This document shows, piece by piece, positions 9,215-18,262 of a DNA stretch of 64,000 nucleotides. How positions within the stretch are numbered: the stretch's first letter is position 1; each line of letters begins with the position of its first letter. The stretch is from Nitrosospira sp. Nl5 (GTDB lineage: Bacteria; Pseudomonadota; Gammaproteobacteria; Burkholderiales; Nitrosomonadaceae): contig NZ_FMVQ01000013.1 in the NCBI RefSeq assembly GCF_900102495.1, forward strand, positions 1-64,000. Reading direction: 5' to 3'. The notes beneath the pieces are model-generated. The model had not been told where the DNA came from. It worked only from the letters and a program-made list of their open reading frames with translations, and made no database searches. The position numbers and the translations under genes are program-made.

Positions 9215-9955
9215 TTAATCCATATACATTCCACCATTCACATGCAGCGTCGCTCCAGTAATATACCCCGAAACTGGAGAGGCAATAAACGCGACCGCTG
9301 AAGCCACATCCTCCGGACGCCCCAATCTCCCCAGCGGTACTTGCCGCAGGAGGTTTTGCCGTTGATTGTCATTGAGCGAGCGGGTCATGTCGGTCTCCAC
9401 GAAACCCGGCGCAATGCAATTCACCGTGATGTTACGGCTGCCCACTTCGCGCGCCAAAGATTTGCTGAAGCCAAATATTCCTGCCTTGGCGGCGGCATAA
9501 TTGCTCTGTCCCATATTACCGGTAGCGCCCACCACCGAGGAAATATTGATGATCCGTCCATAGCGGGCTTTCATCATGGCTCGCAGGACCGCGCGGCTTA
9601 AACGAAAAACTGATTTGAGGTCAGTTTCCATGATTTCATCCCATTCCTCATCCTTCATTCGAATGAGCAAGTTGTCGCGGGTGATACCGGCGTTGTTCAC
9701 TAATATTCCGATATCCCCAAATCGCTCGTGTACCGCTTTTAGAACATTTTCAATCTGCGCAATGTCATTTACGTTCAAGATCACGCCAGCACCTTTGACG
9801 CTGGTCTCTTTCAGGTAACGGCTGATGATTTCCGCACCATCCTCGGTGGTGGCGGTACCCACAACAGTGGCTCCCTGCCGGCCTAGCTCAAGCGCAATAG
9901 CCTGGCCGATGCCCCGACTGGCGCCGGTAATGAGCGCTAATTGATTTTGCAGCAT
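9215..9955 (-). CDS. fabG: 3-oxoacyl-ACP reductase
   Basis: This 246-residue short-chain dehydrogenase reduces beta-ketoacyl-ACP with NADPH. It shows GASRGIG at 11-17 for cofactor binding, NNAG at 87-90, and the catalytic residues Ser140, Tyr153 and Lys157 (SNYAAAKAG). It follows fabD with a 26-base gap and belongs to the fab operon. Confidence 0.96.
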   Translation of the reverse strand: MLQNQLALITGASRGIGQAIALELGRQGATVVGTATTEDGAEIISRYLKETSVKGAGVILNVNDIAQIENVLKAVHERFGDIGILVNNAGITRDNLLIRMKDEEWDEIMETDLKSVFRLSRAVLRAMMKARYGRIINISSVVGATGNMGQSNYAAAKAGIFGFSKSLAREVGSRNITVNCIAPGFVETDMTRSLNDNQRQNLLRQVPLGRLGRPEDVASAVAFIASPVSGYITGATLHVNGGMYMD

Positions 9956-9981
9956 TATTGTCCAGTATGTTCGATCATGAA

Positions 9982-10977
9982 TTAACCTGGATAAACCCGC
10001 GCAACAGGCGTCGGACTTTCTCCACCCTGCATCAATATGCTGGCAGCATCCTGAAGCGCTGCGCCGTCCGGCAATGCCAAGCTCTGCAAATTTCGGTCGA
10101 CGTGCTTGTTAAGCCCCGACAGCACCTTGCCTGGACCGCATTCCATCACATGGCTGATGCCCGCGGCAGCAAAAGCGCGGATGGTTTCGGTCCACCGCAC
10201 CGGCCTGCATAATTGCTGCACCAGAATTTCTTTTATTGCGACGGGATTATCGTGTTGTTGCACATCCGCATTGTGCAACAAGGGGATTTTTGGCGACTTA
10301 AGGGTCACATCCTCCAACTGCTGTCGCATTTTGTCGGCCGCCCGACTCATCAAGGAGCAATGCGACGGCACGCTCACAGGCAACATCAGTACTCTTTTTG
10401 CGCCACGTGACTTGGCTAGTTCCATGCCGCGCAATACCGCATTTTTGTGCCCTGCGACCACTATCTGGCCAGGCGAGTTAAAATTCGCCGGTTCCAACAA
10501 TTCCCCGCTGGAAGAATCCGTGACTTCGTTGCACACTGCCCGGACCACTTCATCGTCAAGCCCCAGGATCGCCGCCATGCCCCCAATACCTTCCGGTACC
10601 GCCTGTTGCATCGCCTCTGCCCGAAAGCACACCAGTGGCAGCGCATCGGCAAGAAGCAATGCTTCCGAGGCTACCAAAGCCGTATATTCCCCTAGGCTAT
10701 GACCGGCCATAAAAACGGGTTTCGCGTCACCCAAACTTTCCCATGCACGAAATACCGCGATACCTGCCATAAGCATCAGCGGCTGGGTGTTGATCGTCAG
10801 ATTCAGCTTATCAGCCGGCCCCTCGTTGACCAGCGCCCAGAAATCCTGTCCAAGAATATCGGATGCCTCGGCAAAGGTTTCCCGGACAACGGGAAAATCG
10901 GCATATCCTTTCATCATGCCCAGCGACTGTGAGCCTTGACCAGGAAATACGCATGCAAATTTTAGGGGAAACTTCAT
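9982..10977 (-). CDS. fabD: Malonyl-CoA:ACP transacylase
   Basis: This enzyme loads malonyl groups onto ACP. It has FPGQGSQ near the N terminus, nucleophile Ser in GHSLGE and catalytic His in SVPSHCSLM. I choose the ATG at 10977 (MKFPLKFACVF) because GGGAA precedes it, whereas the ATG four codons upstream has no ribosome site. The product is 331 residues, about 20 longer than E. coli FabD owing to a C-terminal tail ending PVARVYPG. Confidence 0.94.
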   Translation of the reverse strand: MKFPLKFACVFPGQGSQSLGMMKGYADFPVVRETFAEASDILGQDFWALVNEGPADKLNLTINTQPLMLMAGIAVFRAWESLGDAKPVFMAGHSLGEYTALVASEALLLADALPLVCFRAEAMQQAVPEGIGGMAAILGLDDEVVRAVCNEVTDSSSGELLEPANFNSPGQIVVAGHKNAVLRGMELAKSRGAKRVLMLPVSVPSHCSLMSRAADKMRQQLEDVTLKSPKIPLLHNADVQQHDNPVAIKEILVQQLCRPVRWTETIRAFAAAGISHVMECGPGKVLSGLNKHVDRNLQSLALPDGAALQDAASILMQGGESPTPVARVYPG

Positions 10978-11108
10978 TGCTGTTCCCATGTTTGATCGAT
11001 TAGGCCCAACAATTGCCCATCATTGATGGGAACCAAAACTGAAAATTCCAATGCTCATCATCGAATGGTCGCAAACACGCCCGGCTATATGCCTTGTCAT
11101 CCCACGGT

Positions 11109-12068
11109 TTACCAACGAAGCAGCACCGCTCCCCAGGTAAAACCTCCGCCCACCCCCTCCAGCAGCACGTACTGGCCGGATTGAATACGTCCGTCGCGTA
11201 CGGCGGTATCCAGCGCCAGCGGGATAGAGGCAGCGGAGGTATTGCCGTGGCTATCCAACGTGGCAATTACTTTCTCCATTGGTATCCCTAATTTTTTTGC
11301 GGTGGAAAGAATAATGCGGATATTGGCCTGATGCGGAATCAACCAATCAATATCGGATACTTGCAATGCATTTTCAGCCACAGCCTCGTGGACAACCTCT
11401 TCCAGTACTTTTACCGCAAACTTGAAAACAGTATTACCTTCCATTGTAAGGAACGGCTTGCCTTGCACTTTGCCACCACAAATGCTGCCAGGTACGGCAA
11501 GGATTTTACTGTGGCTGCCGTCGGCATGCAGATGGCTTGAAAGTATTCCCGGTTGATCACTTGGGGTCAGTACCACCGCACCCGCGCCGTCTCCGAATAG
11601 CACACAGGTGGCGCGATCGGTCCAATCGAGGATGCGAGAATAAATTTCGGTACCAACCACCAACGCGGCACGATATTTGCCCGCGCGAATAAAAAGATCG
11701 GCGGTGGCAAGCGCATAGATAAAACCGCTACATACTGCCTGCACGTCGAATGCCGGGCAATCCTTGACACCAAGCTTATCCTGCAAAATGCAGGCAGTAC
11801 TGGGAAAAATCACGTCCGGCGTGGTAGTGGCGACAATGATCAGGCCGATATCTTCAGCGGTGACTCCCGCCGCGTCCATTGCCGCGCGACTGGCGTGGAG
11901 CGCCAAGTCACTGGCCATTTCACTGTCTGCCGCGATGTGTCGTTGTGTAATACCGGTGCGAGTGCGTATCCATTCGTCACTGGTATCCACCATGCGCTCA
12001 AGATCATGGTTGGTGAGAATTTTTTCGGGCAAATAACTGCCTGTCCCAGTGATTCTGGAGTACATCAT
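11109..12068 (-). CDS. fabH: Beta-ketoacyl-ACP synthase III
   Basis: This 319-residue enzyme starts fatty-acid synthesis by condensing acetyl-CoA with malonyl-ACP. The triad is Cys113 (AVCSGF), His246 (IPHQAN) and Asn276 (HGNTSAA), with the GVGGGFTWG end block. Two adjacent ATGs are possible starts. Copy 2 of the dispersed repeat abuts the start region. A gap of about 130 bases separates fabH from fabD downstream. Confidence 0.96.
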   Translation of the reverse strand: MMYSRITGTGSYLPEKILTNHDLERMVDTSDEWIRTRTGITQRHIAADSEMASDLALHASRAAMDAAGVTAEDIGLIIVATTTPDVIFPSTACILQDKLGVKDCPAFDVQAVCSGFIYALATADLFIRAGKYRAALVVGTEIYSRILDWTDRATCVLFGDGAGAVVLTPSDQPGILSSHLHADGSHSKILAVPGSICGGKVQGKPFLTMEGNTVFKFAVKVLEEVVHEAVAENALQVSDIDWLIPHQANIRIILSTAKKLGIPMEKVIATLDSHGNTSAASIPLALDTAVRDGRIQSGQYVLLEGVGGGFTWGAVLLRW

Positions 12069-12069
12069 C

Positions 12070-12118
12070 TAAATCCGGCAGTTGGCCGCTCATTATTCAG
12101 TTTGGCGTAATGATCCAT
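12070..12118. repeat. Dispersed intergenic motif, copy 2
   Basis: The block reads TAAATCCGGCAGTTGGCCGC then TCATTATTCAGTTTGGCG and AATGATCC. It matches the arrangement of the copies at 3094, 42493 and 57361. It lies between plsX and fabH and touches the fabH leader. Confidence 0.45.
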
Positions 12119-12161
12119 AAAGACTTTTTTGCCCCCTGGGCTTCACCCTTCGGTTGGCTCC

Positions 12162-13226
12162 CTAAAGGGCGGGACGTTCTTCCGGCAAGGGAGGAGGATA
12201 CGATGTTGGACTTTTAGGTGAACGCGGCAACTCCGCTACACGCTCCCTTATATGACGCAACATCCCGCCACGAACCTCATCTACGGCGCGCGCGATTGCG
12301 AAACCAAACGCATAACTGTCTGCCGACCCGTGGCTCTTAATGACGATGCCACGCAACCCCAGCAGGCTCGCTCCATTGTATTGACGGTGGTCCACCCGGC
12401 GCTTGAATGCATTGATGACCGGCAAGGCAACGACTCCCGCCAACTTGGTGAGAAGATTGCGCCTGAATTCCTCGCGCAGGTATGTGGAAAGCATCTGCGC
12501 CACACCCTCCGAAGTTTTCAGGGCTACATTGCCAACGAAACCGTCACACACAACCACATCGGTCGTCCCTTTATAAATGTCATTACCCTCAATATTCCCG
12601 TAAAAATTCAATCCACTGACCCGAAGCATCTCCGCCGCCTGCTTCACCACTTCGTTGCCTTTGATCTCTTCCTCGCCGATGTTCAGCAGGCCGACGCTGG
12701 GCCTCTCCTTACCTTCTACAGAAGATACGAGGGTCGCTCCCATGACGCCGAATTGAAGCAGGTGTTCGGCATTACAATCCACATTGGCGCCCAAATCAAG
12801 CACGTAAGTGCGTCCCCTCATAGTGGGCAATACCACCGCGAGCGCTGGCCGATCAATGCCAGGGAGCGTTTTCAGGACAAACCGTGAGGTCGCTATCAAG
12901 GCTCCGGTGTTACCAGCGCTGACGCAGGCTTGGGCTTCACCGCTTTTGACCAGATTGATAGCAACTCGCATCGAAGAATTTTTCTTGCCGCGTAACGCCA
13001 GGGCGGGCGACTCATCCATGCCCACAACTTCGCTTGCAGCATGAATCCGTAACCGTGGGCTGGATGCAAACTTGATGGCACACAATTCTGCTTCAATAGC
13101 GTCGCGGAGTCCCACCAGAACAATGTCCGTCCCGGGATTGCGATGGAGGTAATCGACGACGGCGGGCACCGTCACATGAGGGCCGTGATCGCCACCCATG
13201 CAATCTATGGCTACGGTAATATCCAA
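12162..13226 (-). CDS. plsX: Phosphate acyltransferase PlsX
   Basis: This 354-residue peripheral membrane enzyme converts acyl-ACP to acyl-phosphate for phospholipid synthesis. It begins [15 protein letters not shown], the family hallmark, and contains SAGNTGAL near 103-110 and CDGFVGNV near 228-235. The start is TTG at 13226 with AGGGGG nine bases upstream; the first ATG lies inside the conserved DCMGGD motif and would truncate the fold. The rpmF-plsX-fabHDG order is a classic operon. Confidence 0.95.
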   Translation of the reverse strand: MDITVAIDCMGGDHGPHVTVPAVVDYLHRNPGTDIVLVGLRDAIEAELCAIKFASSPRLRIHAASEVVGMDESPALALRGKKNSSMRVAINLVKSGEAQACVSAGNTGALIATSRFVLKTLPGIDRPALAVVLPTMRGRTYVLDLGANVDCNAEHLLQFGVMGATLVSSVEGKERPSVGLLNIGEEEIKGNEVVKQAAEMLRVSGLNFYGNIEGNDIYKGTTDVVVCDGFVGNVALKTSEGVAQMLSTYLREEFRRNLLTKLAGVVALPVINAFKRRVDHRQYNGASLLGLRGIVIKSHGSADSYAFGFAIARAVDEVRGGMLRHIRERVAELPRSPKSPTSYPPPLPEERPAL

Positions 13227-13305
13227 TCTTGGCGCCCCCTAAGCCCGAGATGCGGCCAGGATAAACTGAAAACTTCGGTACCCCCGCGAAACGATGGGGC
13301 GAAAT

Positions 13306-13485
13306 TCAATCTCCCTTTGCCTTGACGACCTTCTTTCCGCGGTAGTAACCGTTGGGGCTGATGTGATGACGTAAGTGTACTTCGCCGGTATTAGAATCCA
13401 CCGTCAGCGGCGAACTGGTCAAAAAATCATGCGAGCGGTGCATCCCGCGTTTTGACGGAGATTTTTTGTTTTGTTGGACTGCCAT
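13306..13485 (-). CDS. rpmF: Ribosomal protein bL32
   Basis: This 59-residue basic protein of the 50S subunit begins [20 protein letters not shown] and ends KKVVKAKGD. The zinc cysteines seen in some bL32 proteins are absent, as in many proteobacteria. AAAGGAGC about ten bases before the ATG supports the start. It lies between yceD and plsX, its usual place. Confidence 0.96.
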   Translation of the reverse strand: MAVQQNKKSPSKRGMHRSHDFLTSSPLTVDSNTGEVHLRHHISPNGYYRGKKVVKAKGD

Positions 13486-13510
13486 GGTCGTTTAGCTCCT
13501 TTAATGAATT

Positions 13511-14011
13511 TCAATGCAGCTTTTTCAGTTGCGTCAATGCGGTAAAGAGAGGCGTGGCGCCCGCCGTGTCATTATGGTTCAGCGTACCCAGCGAGCATTC
13601 ACTCTCCTCATGCCGGGGCGAAATCGGCAAGCCCAGAATTATTTCATCCTCAATCAGCCCTAGAATATCCATGTCAGGTTTCGCCAGGATGCCGTCAGCC
13701 GATTCATTTTCATCAAGACGAGAAAGTTCATCCTCATTTCTTGTCAGCAACAGCTCCGTTCGTAAATCCAGCATGTGCCGGAGTTCGCCAAGGCAACGCT
13801 GGCACTGCAGGCTTATCGTTCCCTGAACGGCGACTCGCAAAACAGGGTTGCCGTCCCTGTCCAGAGCGCCACTGACCATGTACTTAAGCTCGTCGCGATC
13901 GCCAACCAGATAATCCTGCAAACGCTCAAAGTCGGAAACAACAATTTTACCATGATGTTCCCCACCTTTATAGGCAAAATCAAGGGTATCTATGACAAGG
14001 CGTGCAGACAT
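13511..14011 (-). CDS. yceD: YceD/DUF177 family protein
   Basis: This 166-residue protein belongs to the DUF177 family, linked from established work to 23S rRNA or ribosome metabolism. The family CxxC is Cys70-Cys73 (LQCQRCLG), followed by an acidic central region. It is the first gene of the rpmF operon and is divergent from maf across 234 bases. Confidence 0.9.
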   Translation of the reverse strand: MSARLVIDTLDFAYKGGEHHGKIVVSDFERLQDYLVGDRDELKYMVSGALDRDGNPVLRVAVQGTISLQCQRCLGELRHMLDLRTELLLTRNEDELSRLDENESADGILAKPDMDILGLIEDEIILGLPISPRHEESECSLGTLNHNDTAGATPLFTALTQLKKLH

Positions 14012-14161
14012 AAAAGGGTTTTATAAAATCAAATTACGGGGCATTTGCTTCCCGGCTGGCCTTCAATTAACGGCAAATTATTTTTATCTGACAGACAGGC
14101 GACTTTGTAACTTCTTTCGCGCTCAATTGATAAATGAACACATTTGGTATTAGAATTTGGA

Positions 14162-14201
14162 AGGCACTCGTACGCCGTGCGAGGCACTCATACGGCGCGC
14201 A
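14162..14201. repeat. 20-bp imperfect tandem duplication upstream of maf
   Basis: AGGCACTCGTACGCCGTGCG at 14162-14181 is followed directly by AGGCACTCATACGGCGCGCA at 14182-14201. The pair lies in the yceD/maf divergent promoter region. Confidence 0.6.
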
Positions 14202-14245
14202 TAATATATTTTTTGCCTCCGAGTGTCAAAATCATCTAACAAACC

Positions 14246-14842
14246 TTGAAAACACAACAAATTGCGCAACAACTTGTATTGGGATCCAGCTCCATTTATC
14301 GTCGCGAACTACTCCTGCGCCTGCAAATTCCGTTTGAAGTCTTTAATCCGGAAATAGATGAAACTCCCCTGGCAGACGAGATTCCTGAAGCCACCGCCCT
14401 TCGCTTAGCCGCCGCAAAAACTCGTGCAGTTGCGGTGAATTATCCCGACGCCCTGATTATTGGCGCCGATCAAGTGGCGGTACTGGAAGGCATCCGGCTC
14501 GGCAAACCATTGAACCGTACAAACGCGGTCAAACAGTTACAGTTCGCTCGTGGAAGAGAGGTGGTATTCCATACAGCGCTGAGTCTTTTCAACGGCCGCA
14601 AGCACAACATACACACGCGGCTTATCCCTTCTCGTGTCAAGTTCCGCAATTTAAGCAATCGGCAAATCGAAAACTACCTCGACCAGGAGCAGCCGTATCA
14701 TTGCGCCGGAAGCGCCAAATCCGAAGGATTGGGTATTGCATTGATTGAACGCATGGTGAGCGACGATCCCACTGCGCTAATTGGCTTGCCGCTGATCGCA
14801 TTGGTGGATATGCTGGCATGCGAAGGGGTGGAGATCGTGTGA
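14246..14842 (+). CDS. yceF: Maf-family nucleotide pyrophosphatase, YceF type
   Basis: This 198-residue house-cleaning enzyme probably hydrolyses 7-methyl-GTP. It shows the Maf start [13 protein letters not shown], the catalytic Asp75 in IIGADQV, and the YceF-type block [13 protein letters not shown] with GLPLIAL. The only start upstream of the core is TTG at 14246, because an in-frame TAA lies two codons before it. No ribosome site is visible, so initiation may be weak or leaderless. The stop overlaps the next start (GTGTGA). Confidence 0.9.
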   Translation: MKTQQIAQQLVLGSSSIYRRELLLRLQIPFEVFNPEIDETPLADEIPEATALRLAAAKTRAVAVNYPDALIIGADQVAVLEGIRLGKPLNRTNAVKQLQFARGREVVFHTALSLFNGRKHNIHTRLIPSRVKFRNLSNRQIENYLDQEQPYHCAGSAKSEGLGIALIERMVSDDPTALIGLPLIALVDMLACEGVEIV

Positions 14843-15546
14843 ATTCCGGTACGCTCTATCTCATTCCCACCCCGCTTGGCGAAGGTGATATCAACTGGAT
14901 GCTTCCTGTTGCCGTCAGACAATGCATAGCCGGACTCCGCCACTATATTGTCGAGCATCCAAAAACTGCCCGGCAATTTCTGAAACAGGTTGGCGGTATC
15001 CCGCCGTTGCAGAACATCAGAATGCAAGTGCTGAATGAGCACACCCAGCTCAAGGAATTTGCCAACCTGCTTGAACCATTGCTGACAGGAAACGATATCG
15101 GGCTATTATCTGAAGCCGGATGCCCCGCTGTAGCTGATCCCGGTGCAGGATTGGTGCGGCTTGCTCACCAGAAGAATCTTCGGGTAGTGCCACTGGTGGG
15201 TCCGTCTTCCATACTGCTGGCGCTGATGGCTTCCGGATTAAACGGGCAGCACTTCGTGTTCCACGGCTATCTTCCGATAGAAAAAAACAAACGTGCCGGG
15301 AAAATTATTGAACTGGAAAGAGACTCTATCGTCCGTGACCAGACACAGATATTCATTGAAACCCCCTATCGCAATCAGAGACTATTGGACGCCATTGCTC
15401 TTACCTGCGGAAATGACACCGCGCTTTGCATCGCTTGCAACCTTACGTTGGCCAGTGAATTTATTTCAACCAGAACAGTCAAGGAATGGAAGCGTGGGTT
15501 CCCTGATCTCAAGGATAAACCCGCCATTTTTTTGCTGCATGGGTAA
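14839..15546 (+). CDS. RsmI-like tetrapyrrole-fold SAM methyltransferase
   Basis: This protein of about 235 residues has the tetrapyrrole methylase fold. It shows the N-terminal [30 protein letters not shown] (the RsmI-type SAM loop), [14 protein letters not shown] and FIETPYRN. It is shorter than true RsmI (about 286 residues), so it is a paralogous stand-alone methylase whose target is unknown to me. I choose GTG at 14839, with GGAG five bases upstream and overlap with the maf stop. It is convergent with sppA eight bases away. Confidence 0.85.
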   Translation: MNSGTLYLIPTPLGEGDINWMLPVAVRQCIAGLRHYIVEHPKTARQFLKQVGGIPPLQNIRMQVLNEHTQLKEFANLLEPLLTGNDIGLLSEAGCPAVADPGAGLVRLAHQKNLRVVPLVGPSSILLALMASGLNGQHFVFHGYLPIEKNKRAGKIIELERDSIVRDQTQIFIETPYRNQRLLDAIALTCGNDTALCIACNLTLASEFISTRTVKEWKRGFPDLKDKPAIFLLHG

Positions 15547-15554
15547 CTGGTTTG

Positions 15555-16505
15555 CTAACGTAATCCCCAGCTATTTCCTGCACTGATCAGCGTATCCGCC
15601 ACGACTGCCCCGAAACGTCTGGCGAAGCGCTCGGCAAACCCTTCCCGGGTCGTGTAATCCACGATATGCTCGGCCTTGATAATTTCGCGCGCCACATATT
15701 CGGCGCTGCCTATAGCGTCAGTGAGCCCCAGGTCTATGCTTTTCTGGCCGGTCCAGACAATGCCGCTGAATATTTCTGGCGCCTCTTTCAGGCGTTTCCC
15801 CCTACCTTGCTGCACCACCTGGATAAACTGCTGATGGACATCACCCAGTATCTCCTTGGCATGTTCCTCCTGTTCTGGATTAGGGGGTGAGAAAGGATCA
15901 AGGAAGCCCTTGTTTTTCCCCGCCGTAATTAATCGCCGATCAACGCCGAGTTTTTCCATTGCACCGGTAAAACCAAAACCATTCATCAGTACACCGATAG
16001 AACCCACGACACTTGCCTTGTCTACATAAATTTTGTCGGCAGCGACGGCAACGTAATAACCACCAGAAGCACAAATATCCTCGACCACGGCATAAAGGGG
16101 AATTTTTGGATATTCCGCGCGCAAACGGCGGATTTCGTCGTTGATATAACCTGCCTGCACTGGGCTGCCGCCGGGGCTGTTGATGCGCAGAATCACCCCT
16201 CGTGTTTTTTCATCCTTGAATGCATTCTGCAAGCCCGCATTAATATTATCAGCACTGCTGACGCTGTCAGGGGAGATTACGCCGCGCAACTCGACCAGGG
16301 CAGTATGTTTTCCGGCAATGGACATGTCATTACCCCCAAACCAACCCAGTCCATAAAACAGAAGAATAAACAGGTAGATAAAGGCGAGCGACTTGAAGAA
16401 TACGCTCCAGTGACGTGCCCTGCGTTGTTCCTGCAAAGAAGAAAGCATCAGTTTCTCAAGTACCTGCTTCTCCCAGCTTTCATTACGATTCTCTGAATCG
16501 GCCAT
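15555..16505 (-). CDS. sppA: Signal peptide peptidase SppA, short form
   Basis: This 316-residue S49-family inner-membrane protease degrades cleaved signal peptides. One membrane segment lies at about 37-55 and the catalytic domain follows outside the membrane. The probable catalytic pair is Ser147 (ICASGGYY) and Lys199 (AGKNKGFLD), matching the short Bacillus-type enzyme. It is downstream of rluC on the same strand, but 307 bases away. Confidence 0.92.
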   Translation of the reverse strand: MADSENRNESWEKQVLEKLMLSSLQEQRRARHWSVFFKSLAFIYLFILLFYGLGWFGGNDMSIAGKHTALVELRGVISPDSVSSADNINAGLQNAFKDEKTRGVILRINSPGGSPVQAGYINDEIRRLRAEYPKIPLYAVVEDICASGGYYVAVAADKIYVDKASVVGSIGVLMNGFGFTGAMEKLGVDRRLITAGKNKGFLDPFSPPNPEQEEHAKEILGDVHQQFIQVVQQGRGKRLKEAPEIFSGIVWTGQKSIDLGLTDAIGSAEYVAREIIKAEHIVDYTTREGFAERFARRFGAVVADTLISAGNSWGLR

Positions 16506-16812
16506 GATTTTTTCAGTCCTTCAAATAAGACAAGCAGCAAACCGCATTGGAGCGGCTGTTAATAAAATATTGCCATCTGTTTTCCTGGCACAGGCTCTCT
16601 CCAACTGCCTGCATTGCCGAAAACCGCTCGGACCTCAAGACATATAAATCAAATCACACCAATGGATCAAGTATAACTGGAATCACGGAATTCCCTTTCT
16701 ATCCAAACCAGCGGTTGCTACCCCGATTAATAACTTTTTCACCACTGCCAGCGGAAATTCCCTGACATAGGCTTCAATGATTCGATGACGGCTTGGACGA
16801 CACCAGTATTGT
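16506..16812. other. Gene-free gap between rluC and sppA
   Basis: Related bacteria often carry a HAD-family phosphatase here. I found no HAD motif (DxDGT) on either strand, and the frames present are short. It may be the scar of a lost gene, or the sppA promoter region. Confidence 0.4.
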
Positions 16813-17856
16813 TCACTCTGGCTCTGCCGATCCATCCATATTGATATCCAATATATCCAATCCATTTAAAAATTCCTGTAGATCTTTCGCTAGCGGCGCT
16901 TGCAGACGTAAGCTCTTGCCAGTCTCGGGATGTGTCACCGCGGCCAGGAAAGCATGCAGGAACATACGCTCCAATCCGGGTTTTCGGCCGCTTCTGGCCA
17001 ATTTCTTGTTCAGCGCGAAATCGCCGTACTTGTCATCACCGGCAACAGGGAAACCGAGATGAGCAAGATGTACCCGAATTTGATGAGTACGTCCCGTTTT
17101 TAGTTCCGCTTCCAGCAGGCTGAACCCGCGCCAGGCTTTCTTCAGGGTAAATATGGTATGAGCTGCCATTCCCGCTTTTTTGTCTCTCGCTTCCGAGGCC
17201 ACCGCCACGCGCCGTTCGCCGGCTGCCGTGACGTATTTGTTAAGGGACAGCTTGACGTTTTGCCTCGGATTATGCCATTTGCCTTTCACCAGCACCAGGT
17301 AACGTTTTTCCATCGACCCTGCGCGGATTTGGCGGTGTAATTCAACGAGCGCCGCCCGGTTTTTAGCGAGAAGTAGAATCCCCGAAGTTTCTCTGTCAAG
17401 ACGATGAACCAGTTCCAAGAATTTCCACTCGGGATGCTGGGTGCGCAATTGTTCGATAACTCCGAAGCTCACTCCGCTTCCGCCATGCACCGCGACGCCG
17501 GCAGGTTTGTTGATCACCAAAAGCGCTTCGTCTTGAAATAAGATTTCGAACCGGATCAACTGGGATTTGGTTATTTTCTTGTTGGCTGGCACATGACTTT
17601 CCGCGATTCTTACCGGCGGAATACGCACCATATCACCCAACCTGAGCTGGCGGGCCGCATCGACGCGTTTACTGTTAAGCCGCACCTGCCCGCTACGCAG
17701 CAGCTGGTAGATATGGCTTTTGGGCACGCCTTTAAGGCGCTTGATCAAAAAATTATCGATACGCTGGCCGTTGCTATCCTCCCCTACGATTTCACTGACT
17801 ACAGCGCTCGGAGGAAATTCTTTGCCTAAATCCTTAATTCTACTTATACTTGCCAA
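16813..17856 (-). CDS. rluC: 23S rRNA pseudouridine synthase RluC
   Basis: This 347-residue enzyme modifies uridines of 23S rRNA. An S4 RNA-binding domain spans about 30-90 (QRIDNFLIKRLKGVPKSHIY) and the RluA-type catalytic domain follows, with Asp154 in HRLDRETSG and GRTHQIRVH near 259-267. The start given is TTG at 17856, with only a weak GGAA upstream, so the first residues are uncertain. It is divergent from the RNase E gene, a common arrangement. Confidence 0.93.
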   Translation of the reverse strand: MASISRIKDLGKEFPPSAVVSEIVGEDSNGQRIDNFLIKRLKGVPKSHIYQLLRSGQVRLNSKRVDAARQLRLGDMVRIPPVRIAESHVPANKKITKSQLIRFEILFQDEALLVINKPAGVAVHGGSGVSFGVIEQLRTQHPEWKFLELVHRLDRETSGILLLAKNRAALVELHRQIRAGSMEKRYLVLVKGKWHNPRQNVKLSLNKYVTAAGERRVAVASEARDKKAGMAAHTIFTLKKAWRGFSLLEAELKTGRTHQIRVHLAHLGFPVAGDDKYGDFALNKKLARSGRKPGLERMFLHAFLAAVTHPETGKSLRLQAPLAKDLQEFLNGLDILDINMDGSAEPE

Positions 17857-18262
17857 TTCGGAGTTCCAGCTTATCCTTTATCCGGTGCGCGAAATGGCGC
17901 TGTTGATGAGATCTTGTCCGACAGAGACAGGAGTGAAAGCCAACCCGAAAATTTGATTATGGTTAATGTCGCTCACCAATAAAGTAGCGATGGTAATTGA
18001 TTTGCGCGCTCAAAGCACACGTAGATTTCAGTTTCGTAGCGTCCGCTTGCTGGGGCAGCCATAGTCGAAACCTGATTGAAACTTAATTTCCCGGTCCTGC
18101 TTGGAAGAAAGCAGGACCCCATGACAAGCCAGAGAAATAGTCATTAATAAGCAGCCCGACACTATGATGAAAGTTGCCTGACTAAGAAATTCTCGTATAC
18201 GTGCTCGGATATCCCGTAGCGCGTAGGCTGTCTGCCCGTGACTAGAGCGCGGGAGGCATAAA
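17857..18262 (+). other. rluC/rne divergent region and long RNase E leader
   Basis: There is no gene in these 406 bases. RNase E genes usually have a long structured 5' leader for autoregulation. A strong hairpin at 18093-18118 and the ribosome site GGGAGG before 18263 are the visible signals. Confidence 0.5.
18093..18118 (+). promoter_or_regulatory. Leader hairpin upstream of rne
   Basis: GGTCCTGCTT (18093-18102) pairs perfectly with AAGCAGGACC (18109-18118) around a six-base GGAAGA loop. No T tract follows, so it is not an intrinsic terminator. Its position about 145 bases before the start fits a feedback element like the stems that RNase E senses in E. coli rne mRNA; this role is inferred. 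Confidence 0.5.

Noticed and set aside
16683-16865. 60-codon minus-strand frame as a HAD phosphatase remnant
   Set aside because: I looked for HAD motifs (DxD, lysine loop, GDxxxD) and found none.
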